A DNA stretch of 64,000 bases from Arsukibacterium sp. MJ3 (GTDB lineage: Bacteria; Pseudomonadota; Gammaproteobacteria; Enterobacterales; Alteromonadaceae), in NCBI RefSeq assembly GCF_000987765.1, contig NZ_LAHP01000020.1, forward strand, positions 1-64,000. Reading direction: 5' to 3'. How positions within the stretch are numbered: position 1 is the stretch's first letter; each line of letters opens with the position of its first letter. The notes beneath the pieces were generated by a model, which worked only from the letters and a program-made list of their open reading frames with translations, did no database searches and was not told the origin of the DNA. Of the stretch, positions 44,960 to 54,262 are shown one piece after another. A program made the position numbers and the translations under genes.

Positions 44960-45362
44960 AATTGCCTCATTAAGAGTAAGCCGGTAGCTTAAGTGTATAG
45001 TAGCTAAGACCCAAGGCTAACCAATAAGTTTGGTTAAATTAGAGTGTGATAGTGTAATAACGAGCAAACAGCTACAGTAGTTCAGTTTGCCTGAATGGCG
45101 GCTGAGGGTTTTTTGGTATTTGGCTCACCTGACATTTCAATTCGCTGCTTTTCACTAAATATTAGCGTAATTCGCTAACAGCAGCTCGTCTAAAATATTT
45201 CATTACACATTAAAGCTACTTAACCGATTGAAAATTAATAATAAAAATATAAAATCCATACTGGCATACCGTCTGCATTAGTTGATAGCACTGGTGATTG
45301 CAAATTCGAGCCTGTCGCTCACATTTTACTAAAGCGGCAAGGCATAACAAGGAACTTACACA
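44960..45362. other. 403-base intergenic region, control region of the RND operon
   Basis: No ORF of note. TTGAAA (45228-45233) and TAAAAT (45250-45255) with a 16-base spacer are a plausible sigma-70 promoter about 108 bases before the adaptor ATG. TTAGCG-TAATT-CGCTAA (45162-45178) is a perfect inverted repeat upstream and could bind a regulator. The region is AT-rich around 45180-45255. No regulator gene lies next to it. Confidence 0.4.
45228..45255 (+). promoter_or_regulatory. Candidate promoter of the RND efflux operon
   Basis: TTGAAA at 45228-45233 and TAAAAT at 45250-45255, spacer 16 bases, in an AT-rich stretch upstream of the adaptor gene. Confidence 0.4.
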
Positions 45363-46418
45363 ATGAAAAAATTATCTCTGGTGGCGATGTTATTATGCTC
45401 TGCAGCGTTGCTAAGCGGCTGTAATAAGGCTAATAGCAGCAATAATAGTGACACCGCTGAAATAGTCGCTATTCCGGTGGAAGCCGCCCTGGCCCGTCGC
45501 GGTGAAATTAGTAGCAGTTATCATACTAATGCTACGTTGGCGGCCAGAGCTGAAACCGACGTTATCAGCAAAACCAGTGGCATAGTGCAGCAAGTGCTGG
45601 TGGAGGAGGGTGATTACGTTGTTGCGGGTCAGTTATTGGCTCAACTAGACAATGAGCGGCAGCGCTACATGCTGGCTAAAGAGCAAGCCGAGCTGAGCCG
45701 GTTAGACAGTGAGCTAAAACGAATGGCTGAAATGTACCAACGCAAGCTGATAAGTACTGATGTTTATGAAAAATTACGCTGGCAATATGATGCCACCAGC
45801 GCTTCGGTTGCTTTAGCTGAGTTAAATGTCAGAGAAACTGAAATTCGCGCGCCGATTGCCGGCGTGGTATCGCGCCGCTATGTCAAAACAGGTCAACTCA
45901 TTAGCCAGATGGCGCCACAGTCGTTATATCATTTAGTAGCGAATGCTGAGTTGGAAGCGGTGGTGCATATCCCAGAGCAGCAACTGGCTCAGGCTAAAGC
46001 GGGGCAGGCCGCTATCCTAAATTTCGCCGGCATGTTACCGGTAAATGCTAATGTTAGCCGTATTTCACCGGTGGTTGATGCCCAGTCTGGTACTGTTCGT
46101 ACCACCTTAATTATTGATAACAGCACCGGCGAATTACGGCCAGGAATGTTTGCCCAGGTAGAGCTGAAGTTTGATGTTAAATCAGCAGCGCTATTGGTGC
46201 CCAAGCGTGCCGTTATTACTACTGACAACCAGCATAGTGTTTTCGTGGTCGATACTGAAAGTAAAGTAAGCCGCAAGTCAGTAAATTTGGGTTATAGCTC
46301 GGATACTGCTGTCGAAATTTTAGCCGGTATAACCGAGGGTGAGCAAGTGGTTATTGCCGGGCAGGGGGCGTTAAAAGAGCAAAGTCTAGTCACTATTGTA
46401 ACTACCCGCCAGTTTTAA
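45363..46418 (+). CDS. RND efflux periplasmic adaptor lipoprotein
   Basis: 351 residues. The signal peptide ends in a lipobox LLSGC (Cys 20), so it is tethered to the inner membrane. A lipoyl half (TDVISKTSGIVQQVLVEEGDYV), a short helical hairpin (about 100-140), the second lipoyl half (IRAPIAGVVSRRYVKTGQ), then beta-barrel and membrane-proximal domains follow. It links the inner-membrane permeases to an outer-membrane channel. First gene of a three-gene operon with two permeases; 51 bases separate it from the next gene. The hairpin is short, as in some adaptors for HAE1 pumps. Confidence 0.93.
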   Translation: MKKLSLVAMLLCSAALLSGCNKANSSNNSDTAEIVAIPVEAALARRGEISSSYHTNATLAARAETDVISKTSGIVQQVLVEEGDYVVAGQLLAQLDNERQRYMLAKEQAELSRLDSELKRMAEMYQRKLISTDVYEKLRWQYDATSASVALAELNVRETEIRAPIAGVVSRRYVKTGQLISQMAPQSLYHLVANAELEAVVHIPEQQLAQAKAGQAAILNFAGMLPVNANVSRISPVVDAQSGTVRTTLIIDNSTGELRPGMFAQVELKFDVKSAALLVPKRAVITTDNQHSVFVVDTESKVSRKSVNLGYSSDTAVEILAGITEGEQVVIAGQGALKEQSLVTIVTTRQF

Positions 46419-46469
46419 GGCGTCTGCATCAACATAAAATAATAATAAAATGCTAAAAAGGAATGGATT

Positions 46470-49400
46470 ATGAAACTGGTTGATGTAGCTGTGGCTCGTC
46501 CGGTCACAATATGGATGTTCACCTTAGGGATCTTACTCTTCGGCATGGTGTCTGTCGGCCGCTTAGCTGTTAATTTACTGCCCGATTTATCCTACCCCAG
46601 CTTAACCATCCGTACCGAATACCTCGGTGCTGCGCCGGTAGAGGTTGAGCAACTGGTCAGTAAACCGATTGAAGAAGCGCTTGGCATTGTCAAAGGTGTG
46701 CATCGGGTGCAGTCGGTTTCGCGCTCTGGCCGCTCAGATGTGGTATTGGAGTTTGACTGGGGCACCGACATGGATTTAGCCATGTTAGAAGTACGGGAAA
46801 AACTCGATGTATTAATGCTGCCGCTGGATATCGAAAAGCCATTATTGCTAAGGTTTAACCCTAATTTAGATCCGGTGGTGCGCTTAGCCTTAAGCCGTGA
46901 GGACGGTATTAAAGGCGAGCAAGATTTAGTCAGGTTACGCACCTACGCTGAAGAAGATTTACGCCGCAAACTGGAAGCCATGCCGGGTATTGCAGCGGTG
47001 CGCCCTGATGGCGGCTTAAGCCAGGAAATTCAGGTGCTGATTGACCCAAATAAACTGAGCCAGTTGCAACTTGATATTGGCTTAATCAGCAGCCGGTTAG
47101 CCCAGGAAAATATTAACTTAGCCGGCGGCCGGCTCGAAACACCGGGTTATGATTACCTGGTACGTACTATTAATCAGTTTGCCGATTTAAGCGCGATTGA
47201 AAACTTATACCTTGCTACCGTGGCAGACTCGCAAATTCGTTTAAAGGATGTCGCCACCGTGGTAGATGCCTTTGCCGATAGAAAAAGTGTTACTTATATC
47301 AATGGCGCCGAAGCCATTGAAGTGGCTATTTACAAAGAAGGTGATGCTAATACCGTTAATGTGGCTGAATCGTTGCTTGCACAATTGCCAGCTTTACAAA
47401 AAGGGCTGCCGCAAGGCTATAGCCTGACTTTGGTTTATGATCAATCTGCTTTTATAAAACAGGCGATTAGCGAAGTAAAATCTGCGGGTATTGTGGGCGG
47501 CTTGTTGGCAATGCTGGTGTTGTATTTGTTTTTACGCAATGTCTGGGCCACGGTGATTATTTCAGTGTCTATTCCGGTCTCTATTATTGCTACTTTTAAT
47601 CTGATGTACGGCCAGGGTATTACCTTAAATATGATGAGCTTAGGCGGTATTGCCCTGGCAGTGGGCTTACTGGTTGATAATGCTATTGTAGTGCTGGAAA
47701 ATATTGCCCGGCATAAAGAGCAGGGAAAATCGGCGCCAGAGGCGGCCAGAATTGGCACCGGCGAAGTCGCGATGGCGATTACCGCGTCTACCCTGACTAC
47801 GGTAGCGGTATTTTTCCCGCTGGTGTTTGTAGAAGGTATTGCCGGTCAGCTGTTTAAAGATCAAGCTCTTACGGTAACCTTTGCCTTACTGGTGTCACTG
47901 GTAGTGGCGCTTACCCTAATTCCCACTATGGCGGCCCGTCAGCGGAGAGTGAGCGTTGCTGACGCTGAACCTGCTGCAACCAGAGTTAAAGGCAACCGCT
48001 GGTATCATAAGCTTGGCCGCGGCATTCTATGGCCATTTAGCTTGATGTTTAAAGGGTTGTATTTTCTGTTATTAGGACTATTAAGCTTGTTCACTTTGCT
48101 TTGGCGGTTAGTGAGTCGTGTATTAGGCCTGCTGTTTACGCCGTTATTGTATGTTGTCAAAGTCGGTCTTGATTGGCTTACCCAGGGTTATCGACGCTTA
48201 CTAACCCGCGCGCTACAGGCTAAGGCGCTGACTATTGGCTGTACCTTGCTGCTGGCAGGTTTGTGCTACAGCTTATTACCTCAATTAGGTGCTGATGTTA
48301 TTCCGGAGTTAAGTCAGGGCGAGTTTTACGTTGAAATTCAGTTGCCTATTGGCAGCGCCATTGAGCAAACAGATGCCGTATTAAAAGAGCTGGCAGCCGT
48401 GGCCTCGCCTCTGGCTGGCGTAGCACGCAGTTATGGTCAGGTGGGCACCGGGGCACAAATGACCGTTGACCCGGCCATTGGTGGTAGCCACTGGGGCCGC
48501 TTAAATATTGTGATGCAGCCTGGTAGCGATGAGCAAGCCGAGCAGCAAACAATAATGTTGTTGCGCCAGCATATTGACACTATGGCTGGGGTAAAAGCCC
48601 GGTTTGACCGGCCTGAGTTATTTAGTTTTGCCACACCGCTGGAAATTGAGTTAACCGGCTATGAGCTACCTGAGCTAAAGCAAGCTGCCGATCAATTACT
48701 GGCTAGCCTGATAGCAGAGCCACGTTTTACCGACGTTAAAACCAGTTTACGGCCAGGTCAGCCAGAGCTGACATTGCATTTTGATCATGCCAGACTGGCT
48801 CAGCTGGGCATGACGGCGCAACAAGTGGCCAAACGAGTGGCGGTTTATGTGGGGGGCGAGGTCGCAGGGCAATACTCGGTAAATGATCGAAAAATTGATA
48901 TCCGGGTGCGTTTAGCCGAGCAGTTCCGGCAAAGCGAGCAACAATTAGCGGCGCTTATTATTAACCCGGACAGTGCGCAGCCTTTACCTTTATCTGCCGT
49001 TGCCGAAATTCGCCGCGAGCTCGGCCCCAGTGAAATTACCCGGGTAGCGCAGCAGCGGGTAGCTATTGTTAGTGCTAACTTAAGTTTTGGCGATTTAGAA
49101 CAAGCTACCGCTAGCGCTAAGGCAATAGTGGCAGCACAAGCCTTGCCATTTGGCATAACGGCTGTGGTAGCAGGGCAAAGCGAAGAAATGCAGCGGGCAT
49201 ACAGTTCACTGACCATGGCATTATTACTGGCGGTGTTTTTAGTGTATCTGGTAATGGCATCGCAGTTTGAAAACCTACTGCAGCCTTTGTTAATTCTATT
49301 TACGGTACCCTTAGCAGGCGCCGGGGCAATAGTAGGCTTGTGGCTAACCGACACCCGTTTATCCGTTATTGTATTTATTGGCTTAATTATGCTGGCCGGT

Positions 49401-49718
49401 ATTGTGGTTAATAACGCCATTGTGTTGATAGACCGCATTAACCAATTGCGTCAGAGCGGGGTGTTGCTGGCCGAGGCCATTATTGAAGGTGGTACTAGCC
49501 GGTTGCGACCGGTACTAATGACCACCTTAACCACCGTGCTTGGTTTACTGCCAATGGCGCTGGGCGGTGGCGATGGCAGCGAAATAAGGGCTCCTATGGC
49601 TATAACGGTAATTTTTGGTTTAATGCTATCTACCATGTTAACGCTGGTATTTATTCCGGTATTGTATGGTGTGGTTAGCCGCCAGCCAGTAACCGCTAAT
49701 ACGCAGGAGGCATTATGA
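46470..49718 (+). CDS. RND efflux permease, HAE1 type (first of two)
   Basis: 1082-residue inner-membrane proton-driven exporter. N-terminal PVTIWMFTLGILLFGMVS helix, NLLPDLSYPSLTIRTEY, the porter domains, and GIALAVGLLVDNAIVVLENI (helix 4 with the proton-relay Asp) are typical of the family. An additional hydrophobic segment of about 90 residues (about 490-580: FSLMFKGLYFLLLGLLSLF and LGLLFTPLLYVVKVG) lies between helices 6 and 7, where other RND pumps have a short loop or a single amphipathic helix. The stop overlaps the next permease start by 4 bases (ATGA). Confidence 0.93.
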   Translation: MKLVDVAVARPVTIWMFTLGILLFGMVSVGRLAVNLLPDLSYPSLTIRTEYLGAAPVEVEQLVSKPIEEALGIVKGVHRVQSVSRSGRSDVVLEFDWGTDMDLAMLEVREKLDVLMLPLDIEKPLLLRFNPNLDPVVRLALSREDGIKGEQDLVRLRTYAEEDLRRKLEAMPGIAAVRPDGGLSQEIQVLIDPNKLSQLQLDIGLISSRLAQENINLAGGRLETPGYDYLVRTINQFADLSAIENLYLATVADSQIRLKDVATVVDAFADRKSVTYINGAEAIEVAIYKEGDANTVNVAESLLAQLPALQKGLPQGYSLTLVYDQSAFIKQAISEVKSAGIVGGLLAMLVLYLFLRNVWATVIISVSIPVSIIATFNLMYGQGITLNMMSLGGIALAVGLLVDNAIVVLENIARHKEQGKSAPEAARIGTGEVAMAITASTLTTVAVFFPLVFVEGIAGQLFKDQALTVTFALLVSLVVALTLIPTMAARQRRVSVADAEPAATRVKGNRWYHKLGRGILWPFSLMFKGLYFLLLGLLSLFTLLWRLVSRVLGLLFTPLLYVVKVGLDWLTQGYRRLLTRALQAKALTIGCTLLLAGLCYSLLPQLGADVIPELSQGEFYVEIQLPIGSAIEQTDAVLKELAAVASPLAGVARSYGQVGTGAQMTVDPAIGGSHWGRLNIVMQPGSDEQAEQQTIMLLRQHIDTMAGVKARFDRPELFSFATPLEIELTGYELPELKQAADQLLASLIAEPRFTDVKTSLRPGQPELTLHFDHARLAQLGMTAQQVAKRVAVYVGGEVAGQYSVNDRKIDIRVRLAEQFRQSEQQLAALIINPDSAQPLPLSAVAEIRRELGPSEITRVAQQRVAIVSANLSFGDLEQATASAKAIVAAQALPFGITAVVAGQSEEMQRAYSSLTMALLLAVFLVYLVMASQFENLLQPLLILFTVPLAGAGAIVGLWLTDTRLSVIVFIGLIMLAGIVVNNAIVLIDRINQLRQSGVLLAEAIIEGGTSRLRPVLMTTLTTVLGLLPMALGGGDGSEIRAPMAITVIFGLMLSTMLTLVFIPVLYGVVSRQPVTANTQEAL

Positions 49719-52700
49719 CTGAAAAACCACTGGCGATTACCCGCCTGGCATTAAGCCGGCCGGTAACGGTGACCATGTTGTTTATTACACTACTATTGTT
49801 TGGTGGTTTAGCCAGCAGGATGCTGCCATTGGAAATGTTTCCCGGCATTGATATTCCACAGCTTTATGTCAACGTGCCTTACAATAACGCCAGCCCGGCC
49901 GAGGTAGAGCGCTTAATTACCCGACCATTAGAAGAAGCGTTAGCGACGGTTAGCGGCATTAAACAAATGCGCAGTTTTTCTAATGAAAACAGTGGTGAAG
50001 TCTCGCTGGAATTTAATTGGAGCGAAAATATCAGCAGTAAAAGCCTCGAAGTGCGGGAGCGCATAGACACGGTGCGTCATTTGCTGCCAGCCGATGTTGA
50101 GCGGGTGCTGGTATTTCAGTTTAATACTGACGATATGCCAATATTTCAGCTACGCATTTCCTCCGAGCGTGATCTGGCAATGGCCTACGATTTGCTGGAA
50201 CAACAAATAAAGCGGCCGTTAGAGCGGGTGCAGGGTGTATCAAAGGTTGAGCTATATGGCGTAGAAAAGCGCCAGGTAATCATTCGGCTGGATCCTGACA
50301 AACTAAAAGCACTTAATGTTGATGCCAACGCCTTACTGGCCCAGCTTAGAGGCAGTAACTTTGCGATTACTGCTGGTGAGTTGCGTAACGCTGAGCAAAG
50401 TATCTTAGTTAAACCGCTGGGTGAATATCGGCAATTGGCAGAAATTGAACAACTCCCGGTGCGACCCGGTTTAATGCTGCGTGATGTCGCCAGCATCGCG
50501 CTGGAACTCCCTAAGCGCGAAGATGGCCGGCATTTAAATCAAACCTATGCTGTTGGTATGAATGTGTTTAAAGAGTCAGGAGCTAACCTGGTTGAAGTTG
50601 CTAAAGCCACCATGGCCGTTGTAAAAGCGGCCGACAGTAACCCGGCCTTTAATGGCATTAACCTCTATATAATGGACGATGTCGCGGACGGCGTGACCAC
50701 TTCATTAAAAGACTTACTGCAGGCCGGTGCTATAGGCGCATTGTTGTCTTTTGTGGTGCTGTACTTATTCTTGCGCCATTTAACTACCACCTTAGTCGTG
50801 GTGTTATCTGTTCCCAGTGCCATTATTATTGCACTCGGCGCCATGTACTTTATGGGTTACAGCCTGAATATTTTAAGCATGATGGGGCTAATGCTGGCTA
50901 TTGGTATGCTGGTTGATAACGCGGTGGTAGTTACCGAAAGTATTTTTAGGGAGCGGGCCGCGGGTGGTGATGTGCGCGCGGCCACCGAGCGTGGTGTGCG
51001 CCGTGTAAGTTTGGCAGTATTGGCCGGTACGGCGACCACGGCAATTGTATTTTTACCTAATATTATTGGCCAGAAAATGCAGCTTACGATCTTTTTAGAG
51101 CATGTAGCCATTGCTATTTGCTTATGCTTAGCTATTTCGCTGATTATGGCCCTGACGTTAATTCCGCTATTAACCACTAAATTAAAGGTGTTACCGGCTG
51201 AAAATAGTCAGGGTAGTTGGCTCGATCGGCGCTATAAACGCAGTTTACAAGCGGTAATGAACTGGCCAAAACTGGCTACTCTGGCGGCCTTGTTAGTGCT
51301 GGCGAGTATTGCCATTCCGATGGGTTCGATGGGATCGGCTAATGAAGATAATGGTGACAACGGCCGCTTATTTTTAAATTATCATATTCAGGGTAATTAC
51401 AGCCTGGATGAGGTTCGTGCTGAAGTGAGCCAGATGGAAGCTTACCTGTATAGCCGTCAGGACGAGTTGCATATTGAGTCGGTGTACAGTTATTACACTG
51501 CGGGTTATGCCATGTCGATTATTTTACTAAAAGAACAGCTACCGCTTAGCCTGGAGCTGTTAAAAGAGAAAATTCGCAGTCAATGGCCGCCGTTAGTGCG
51601 GGCCCGGCCGGTGTTTGGTTTTGGTGGTGGTGAAGGTATGCAGCTGCATTTGTTGGGTAATTCTACCGACGTATTAATGGAGTTGTCTGAAATGGTGCAG
51701 CCGTTATTAAAAGCCTTACCTAGCCTGGAAGATGTTACTTCTGATTTAAGCCGCGGTCAGCAGGAAGTGCAAATTATGCTGGATCATCAACAATTGGAAC
51801 GTTACGGTGTTAGCGCTGATGAAGTAGCCAGAAATGTCTCTCTGGCGCTGCGCGGTGTTAACTTGCGCACCTTTCGAAGCCCGGAGCAGGGCGAATTAAT
51901 GCTACGGCTTATTTACGATGAGAGAATTAGCCAGTCATTAGCTGAGTTAGCCCAACTGCCGGTTACCAGTGCTGATGGCGTGGCTATTACACTGGCACAA
52001 TTGGCTAAGCTGCAGATTATGCCACGCTTATCGACCATTAGGCGTTTTGATCGCGCTACCGGCATTGCCATTCAGATGAACCCGGCTAAAGACAGCAGTA
52101 TTGATATTGCCCGCGCCGATATTGAAAAATTAATGAAAAGCGTGGCGTTACCCGACGGCTACAGTTGGTCATTTCGTGGTAGTTTTCAGCGCCAGGATGA
52201 AGAGCAACAGGTGATGATGGTAAACATGCTTCTGGCGGTAGCGATGATTTATATTGTGATGGCAGCGTTGTTTGAATCGCTGTTATTACCCACCGCAGTT
52301 ATTGGCTCGTTATTGTTTTCCCTCGTTGGCGTGTTCTGGACTTTTTTGCTCACCGGAACGGGTATGGGGGTAATGGGCATGATAGGCATGCTGGTACTAA
52401 TGGGGATAGTAGTTAACAACGGCATAGTGCTGGTAGACCGGATTAATCAAGACCGGGCTTTACTGCCATTACAAGATTTGAAAACTACCATTATTGATGC
52501 CTGCGAAGCCCGCTTAAAACCCATTTTAATGACCGTTGCAACCACGGTGCTGGGCTTACTGCCACTAGCGATGGGAGGTACCCAGATAGGTGGCGGTGGC
52601 CCTAGTTATGCACCGATGGCAATTGCCATTATTGGTGGTTTGTTATTTTCTACCTTCACCAGTCTGTTGTTGGTGCCATTAACCTATTATGGATTGCTTA

Positions 52701-52789
52701 AACTGCGCGGCGCAACCAGCCGGTTATTTAACCGTAGCAAAGTGTTAAGCGACAAGGTGCTGCTGGCCGCAAAACCGTCGCAACAATAA
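49715..52789 (+). CDS. RND efflux permease, HAE1 type (second of two)
   Basis: 1024 residues, normal RND length. Start PVTVTMLFITLLLFGGLASRM, porter motif ITRPLEEALATVSGIKQM, proton-relay helix MLAIGMLVDNAVVVTESIF and the C-terminal repeat MLVLMGIVVNNGIVLVDRI are intact. It differs clearly from the first permease, so the two probably form a mixed MdtBC-like heterotrimer rather than being a recent duplication. No TolC-like channel gene follows, so the complex must use one encoded elsewhere. Substrate not known. Confidence 0.93.
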   Translation: MTEKPLAITRLALSRPVTVTMLFITLLLFGGLASRMLPLEMFPGIDIPQLYVNVPYNNASPAEVERLITRPLEEALATVSGIKQMRSFSNENSGEVSLEFNWSENISSKSLEVRERIDTVRHLLPADVERVLVFQFNTDDMPIFQLRISSERDLAMAYDLLEQQIKRPLERVQGVSKVELYGVEKRQVIIRLDPDKLKALNVDANALLAQLRGSNFAITAGELRNAEQSILVKPLGEYRQLAEIEQLPVRPGLMLRDVASIALELPKREDGRHLNQTYAVGMNVFKESGANLVEVAKATMAVVKAADSNPAFNGINLYIMDDVADGVTTSLKDLLQAGAIGALLSFVVLYLFLRHLTTTLVVVLSVPSAIIIALGAMYFMGYSLNILSMMGLMLAIGMLVDNAVVVTESIFRERAAGGDVRAATERGVRRVSLAVLAGTATTAIVFLPNIIGQKMQLTIFLEHVAIAICLCLAISLIMALTLIPLLTTKLKVLPAENSQGSWLDRRYKRSLQAVMNWPKLATLAALLVLASIAIPMGSMGSANEDNGDNGRLFLNYHIQGNYSLDEVRAEVSQMEAYLYSRQDELHIESVYSYYTAGYAMSIILLKEQLPLSLELLKEKIRSQWPPLVRARPVFGFGGGEGMQLHLLGNSTDVLMELSEMVQPLLKALPSLEDVTSDLSRGQQEVQIMLDHQQLERYGVSADEVARNVSLALRGVNLRTFRSPEQGELMLRLIYDERISQSLAELAQLPVTSADGVAITLAQLAKLQIMPRLSTIRRFDRATGIAIQMNPAKDSSIDIARADIEKLMKSVALPDGYSWSFRGSFQRQDEEQQVMMVNMLLAVAMIYIVMAALFESLLLPTAVIGSLLFSLVGVFWTFLLTGTGMGVMGMIGMLVLMGIVVNNGIVLVDRINQDRALLPLQDLKTTIIDACEARLKPILMTVATTVLGLLPLAMGGTQIGGGGPSYAPMAIAIIGGLLFSTFTSLLLVPLTYYGLLKLRGATSRLFNRSKVLSDKVLLAAKPSQQ

Positions 52790-52804
52790 ATTAATATTGT
52801 TATT

Positions 52805-52831
52805 GGCAGGCAAACGGGATAGCATCCTGCC
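52805..52831 (+). terminator. Possible terminator after the RND operon
   Basis: GGCAGG (52805-52810) pairs with CCTGCC (52826-52831) and is followed by GTTCTT. The T-run is poor, so this is a weak call; it precedes the riboswitch candidate. Confidence 0.35.
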
Positions 52832-52833
52832 GT

Positions 52834-52985
52834 TCTTGAGGGAGTAATCTGCTACCGTGCTAAACGGTAGCGCTATGGTCAACATACTTATGCCACCTGC
52901 ATATGGTCATAGCGTTCAGCGCCAGCTGAATTGATGAGACTTAAGACACAATAGTGGCCCACCGCGGGAGCCATTCTGTGTCTTA
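52834..52985 (+). promoter_or_regulatory. Candidate yybP-ykoY (Mn2+) riboswitch before the cation exporter
   Basis: P1 helix: TCTTGAG (52834-52840) pairs with CTTAAGA (52940-52946, one G-U). It encloses the two conserved loops: GGGAGTA (52840-52846) directly after the 5' strand and TGAGAC (52935-52940) directly before the 3' strand. Between them are hairpin GCTACCGT/ACGGTAGC (52851-52858/52864-52871), GTCAACATAC (52878-52887) and CGCTATG/CATAGCG (52871-52877/52908-52914). Downstream, TAAGACACA (52942-52950) pairs with TGTGTCTTA (52977-52985) and shares five bases with P1, so the two are mutually exclusive, as in a switching expression platform. The class is assigned by consensus from memory. 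Confidence 0.65.
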
Positions 52986-53011
52986 TGTTATTTCCCGCCA
53001 GAGTGCAATTG

Positions 53012-53572
53012 ATGGACGCCTTATTTTCTTCATTTACTGCGGTTGCAATCGCCGAGATTGGCGATAAAACGCAATTATTATCCTTATTTCTGGCGGCACG
53101 GTTCCGGGCCAAAGGCGCTATTATCGCTGGTATTCTGCTGGCTACCTTACTAAACCATGCTGCGTCGGCCTGGCTTGGAGTATGGCTGGCCCAGTTTATT
53201 GCGCCGGCTATAGGTCCCTGGTTACTTGGTGGCTCTTTTATCGTGGTTGGGCTCTGGTTATTAATTCCTGATAAAGATGACAGTAACGAAACCGGTGTGT
53301 TGCAATACGGTGCCTTTGCGGCCAGCTGTATTTTATTTTTTCTGGCAGAAATTGGCGATAAAACCCAGATAGCCACGGTTATTTTGGCGGCCAATTTTGA
53401 TGATGCGGTTTGGCTGGTGATCTGGGGTACCACGTTGGGGATGCTTGCTGCTAATGTACCGGTCATTTATGCCGGTAGCTGGCTGTTGCAAAAAGTATCG
53501 TTAGATTGGGCTCGTCGCGTTGCTTGTGTTGTGTTTATTATACTGGGCACGGTTACTATTTTAACCGCCTAA
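53012..53572 (+). CDS. TMEM165/GDT1 family cation exporter (MneA-like)
   Basis: About 186 residues with six membrane helices in two repeats, each with the family motif: AEIGDKTQLLSLFLA in the first (about residues 14-30) and LAEIGDKTQIATVILAA in the second (about 108-125). These acidic motifs bind Ca2+ or Mn2+; bacterial members (MneA type) export Mn2+. ATG 53012 (MDALFSS) is chosen because the helix then starts at the family position; an in-frame ATG at 52985 lies at the end of the riboswitch hairpin. The upstream Mn2+-riboswitch candidate supports a manganese role. Confidence 0.9.
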   Translation: MDALFSSFTAVAIAEIGDKTQLLSLFLAARFRAKGAIIAGILLATLLNHAASAWLGVWLAQFIAPAIGPWLLGGSFIVVGLWLLIPDKDDSNETGVLQYGAFAASCILFFLAEIGDKTQIATVILAANFDDAVWLVIWGTTLGMLAANVPVIYAGSWLLQKVSLDWARRVACVVFIILGTVTILTA

Positions 53573-53673
53573 GCTTAGGGCTTGCCGTCAGCCAGGGTTC
53601 AGCGAGGATCGGTTCTGATGGCTGCTATGCTATACACCAATATTACCGACAGCGGGTAATGGGAGAGACTTTT

Positions 53674-54237
53674 ATGCTTAAACCACTATTGTTTAACTTT
53701 GGGATGTTGGCGTTATTATCCGGGCAGGCGCTGGCCGATACGGTGCTCACTGAGCAAAACCTTAGCCGGCTAGAGAGCGCATTACCTCAGCTGGCTAAAA
53801 TTCAACAGGACGATGTTGGTTCGCTGCAACATGTCAGATTGCAGCGCCACTGCGACTGGCCAAGGCATGCCCGTGAAGTAAGAGCTCAGCAGCAAGGTAA
53901 AGATTATCTGGTTGAGGTAGATAAGATATTAGCCTCGCATCAGCTTAATGCTGCCATGTTTATGGAGCTAAGCGCAAAAGGCAGCTGGCCGGTACTGGAA
54001 TCGCTACAACCAGTACTAAGTATTACCCGGCAAACGTTACCTTTTTTACCGCAGGTACAGCGCCAGCAGGCCGAACAGTTTCTGGCGCAAACCGATAATA
54101 TGACCACAGTGATTGGGCCTTGCTTAAGCGATGCCGATAAAGTGGCATTGGGTCAGCAACGCCAGCGTTTAATTAATTTAGCCACTCGCTTGCCGGGCAG
54201 CATATTGCCTGCTCAGGCAGCAAACTTAACGCCATAA
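53674..54237 (+). CDS. Periplasmic protein of unknown function
   Basis: About 187 residues from the ATG at 53674, which follows GGGAGAG and begins a signal peptide (MLKPLLFNFGMLALLSGQALA). The mature part is helical with two Cys (LQRHCDWPR and IGPCLSD) that could form a disulfide, and Gln-rich segments. I recognise no family. It lies 102 bases after the cation exporter and 25 bases before the NYN-domain gene. Confidence 0.7.
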   Translation: MLKPLLFNFGMLALLSGQALADTVLTEQNLSRLESALPQLAKIQQDDVGSLQHVRLQRHCDWPRHAREVRAQQQGKDYLVEVDKILASHQLNAAMFMELSAKGSWPVLESLQPVLSITRQTLPFLPQVQRQQAEQFLAQTDNMTTVIGPCLSDADKVALGQQRQRLINLATRLPGSILPAQAANLTP

Positions 54238-54262
54238 CCGGTAGGTAAACCCTAGGAGCGGT

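Noticed and set aside
44960-45362. Possible regulator gene upstream of the RND operon
   Set aside because: Neither strand shows an ORF with regulator features; only short frames with many stops.
52888-53466. 192-codon minus-strand ORF
   Set aside because: It is antisense to the GDT1-family exporter and the riboswitch; its composition is that of an antisense shadow.
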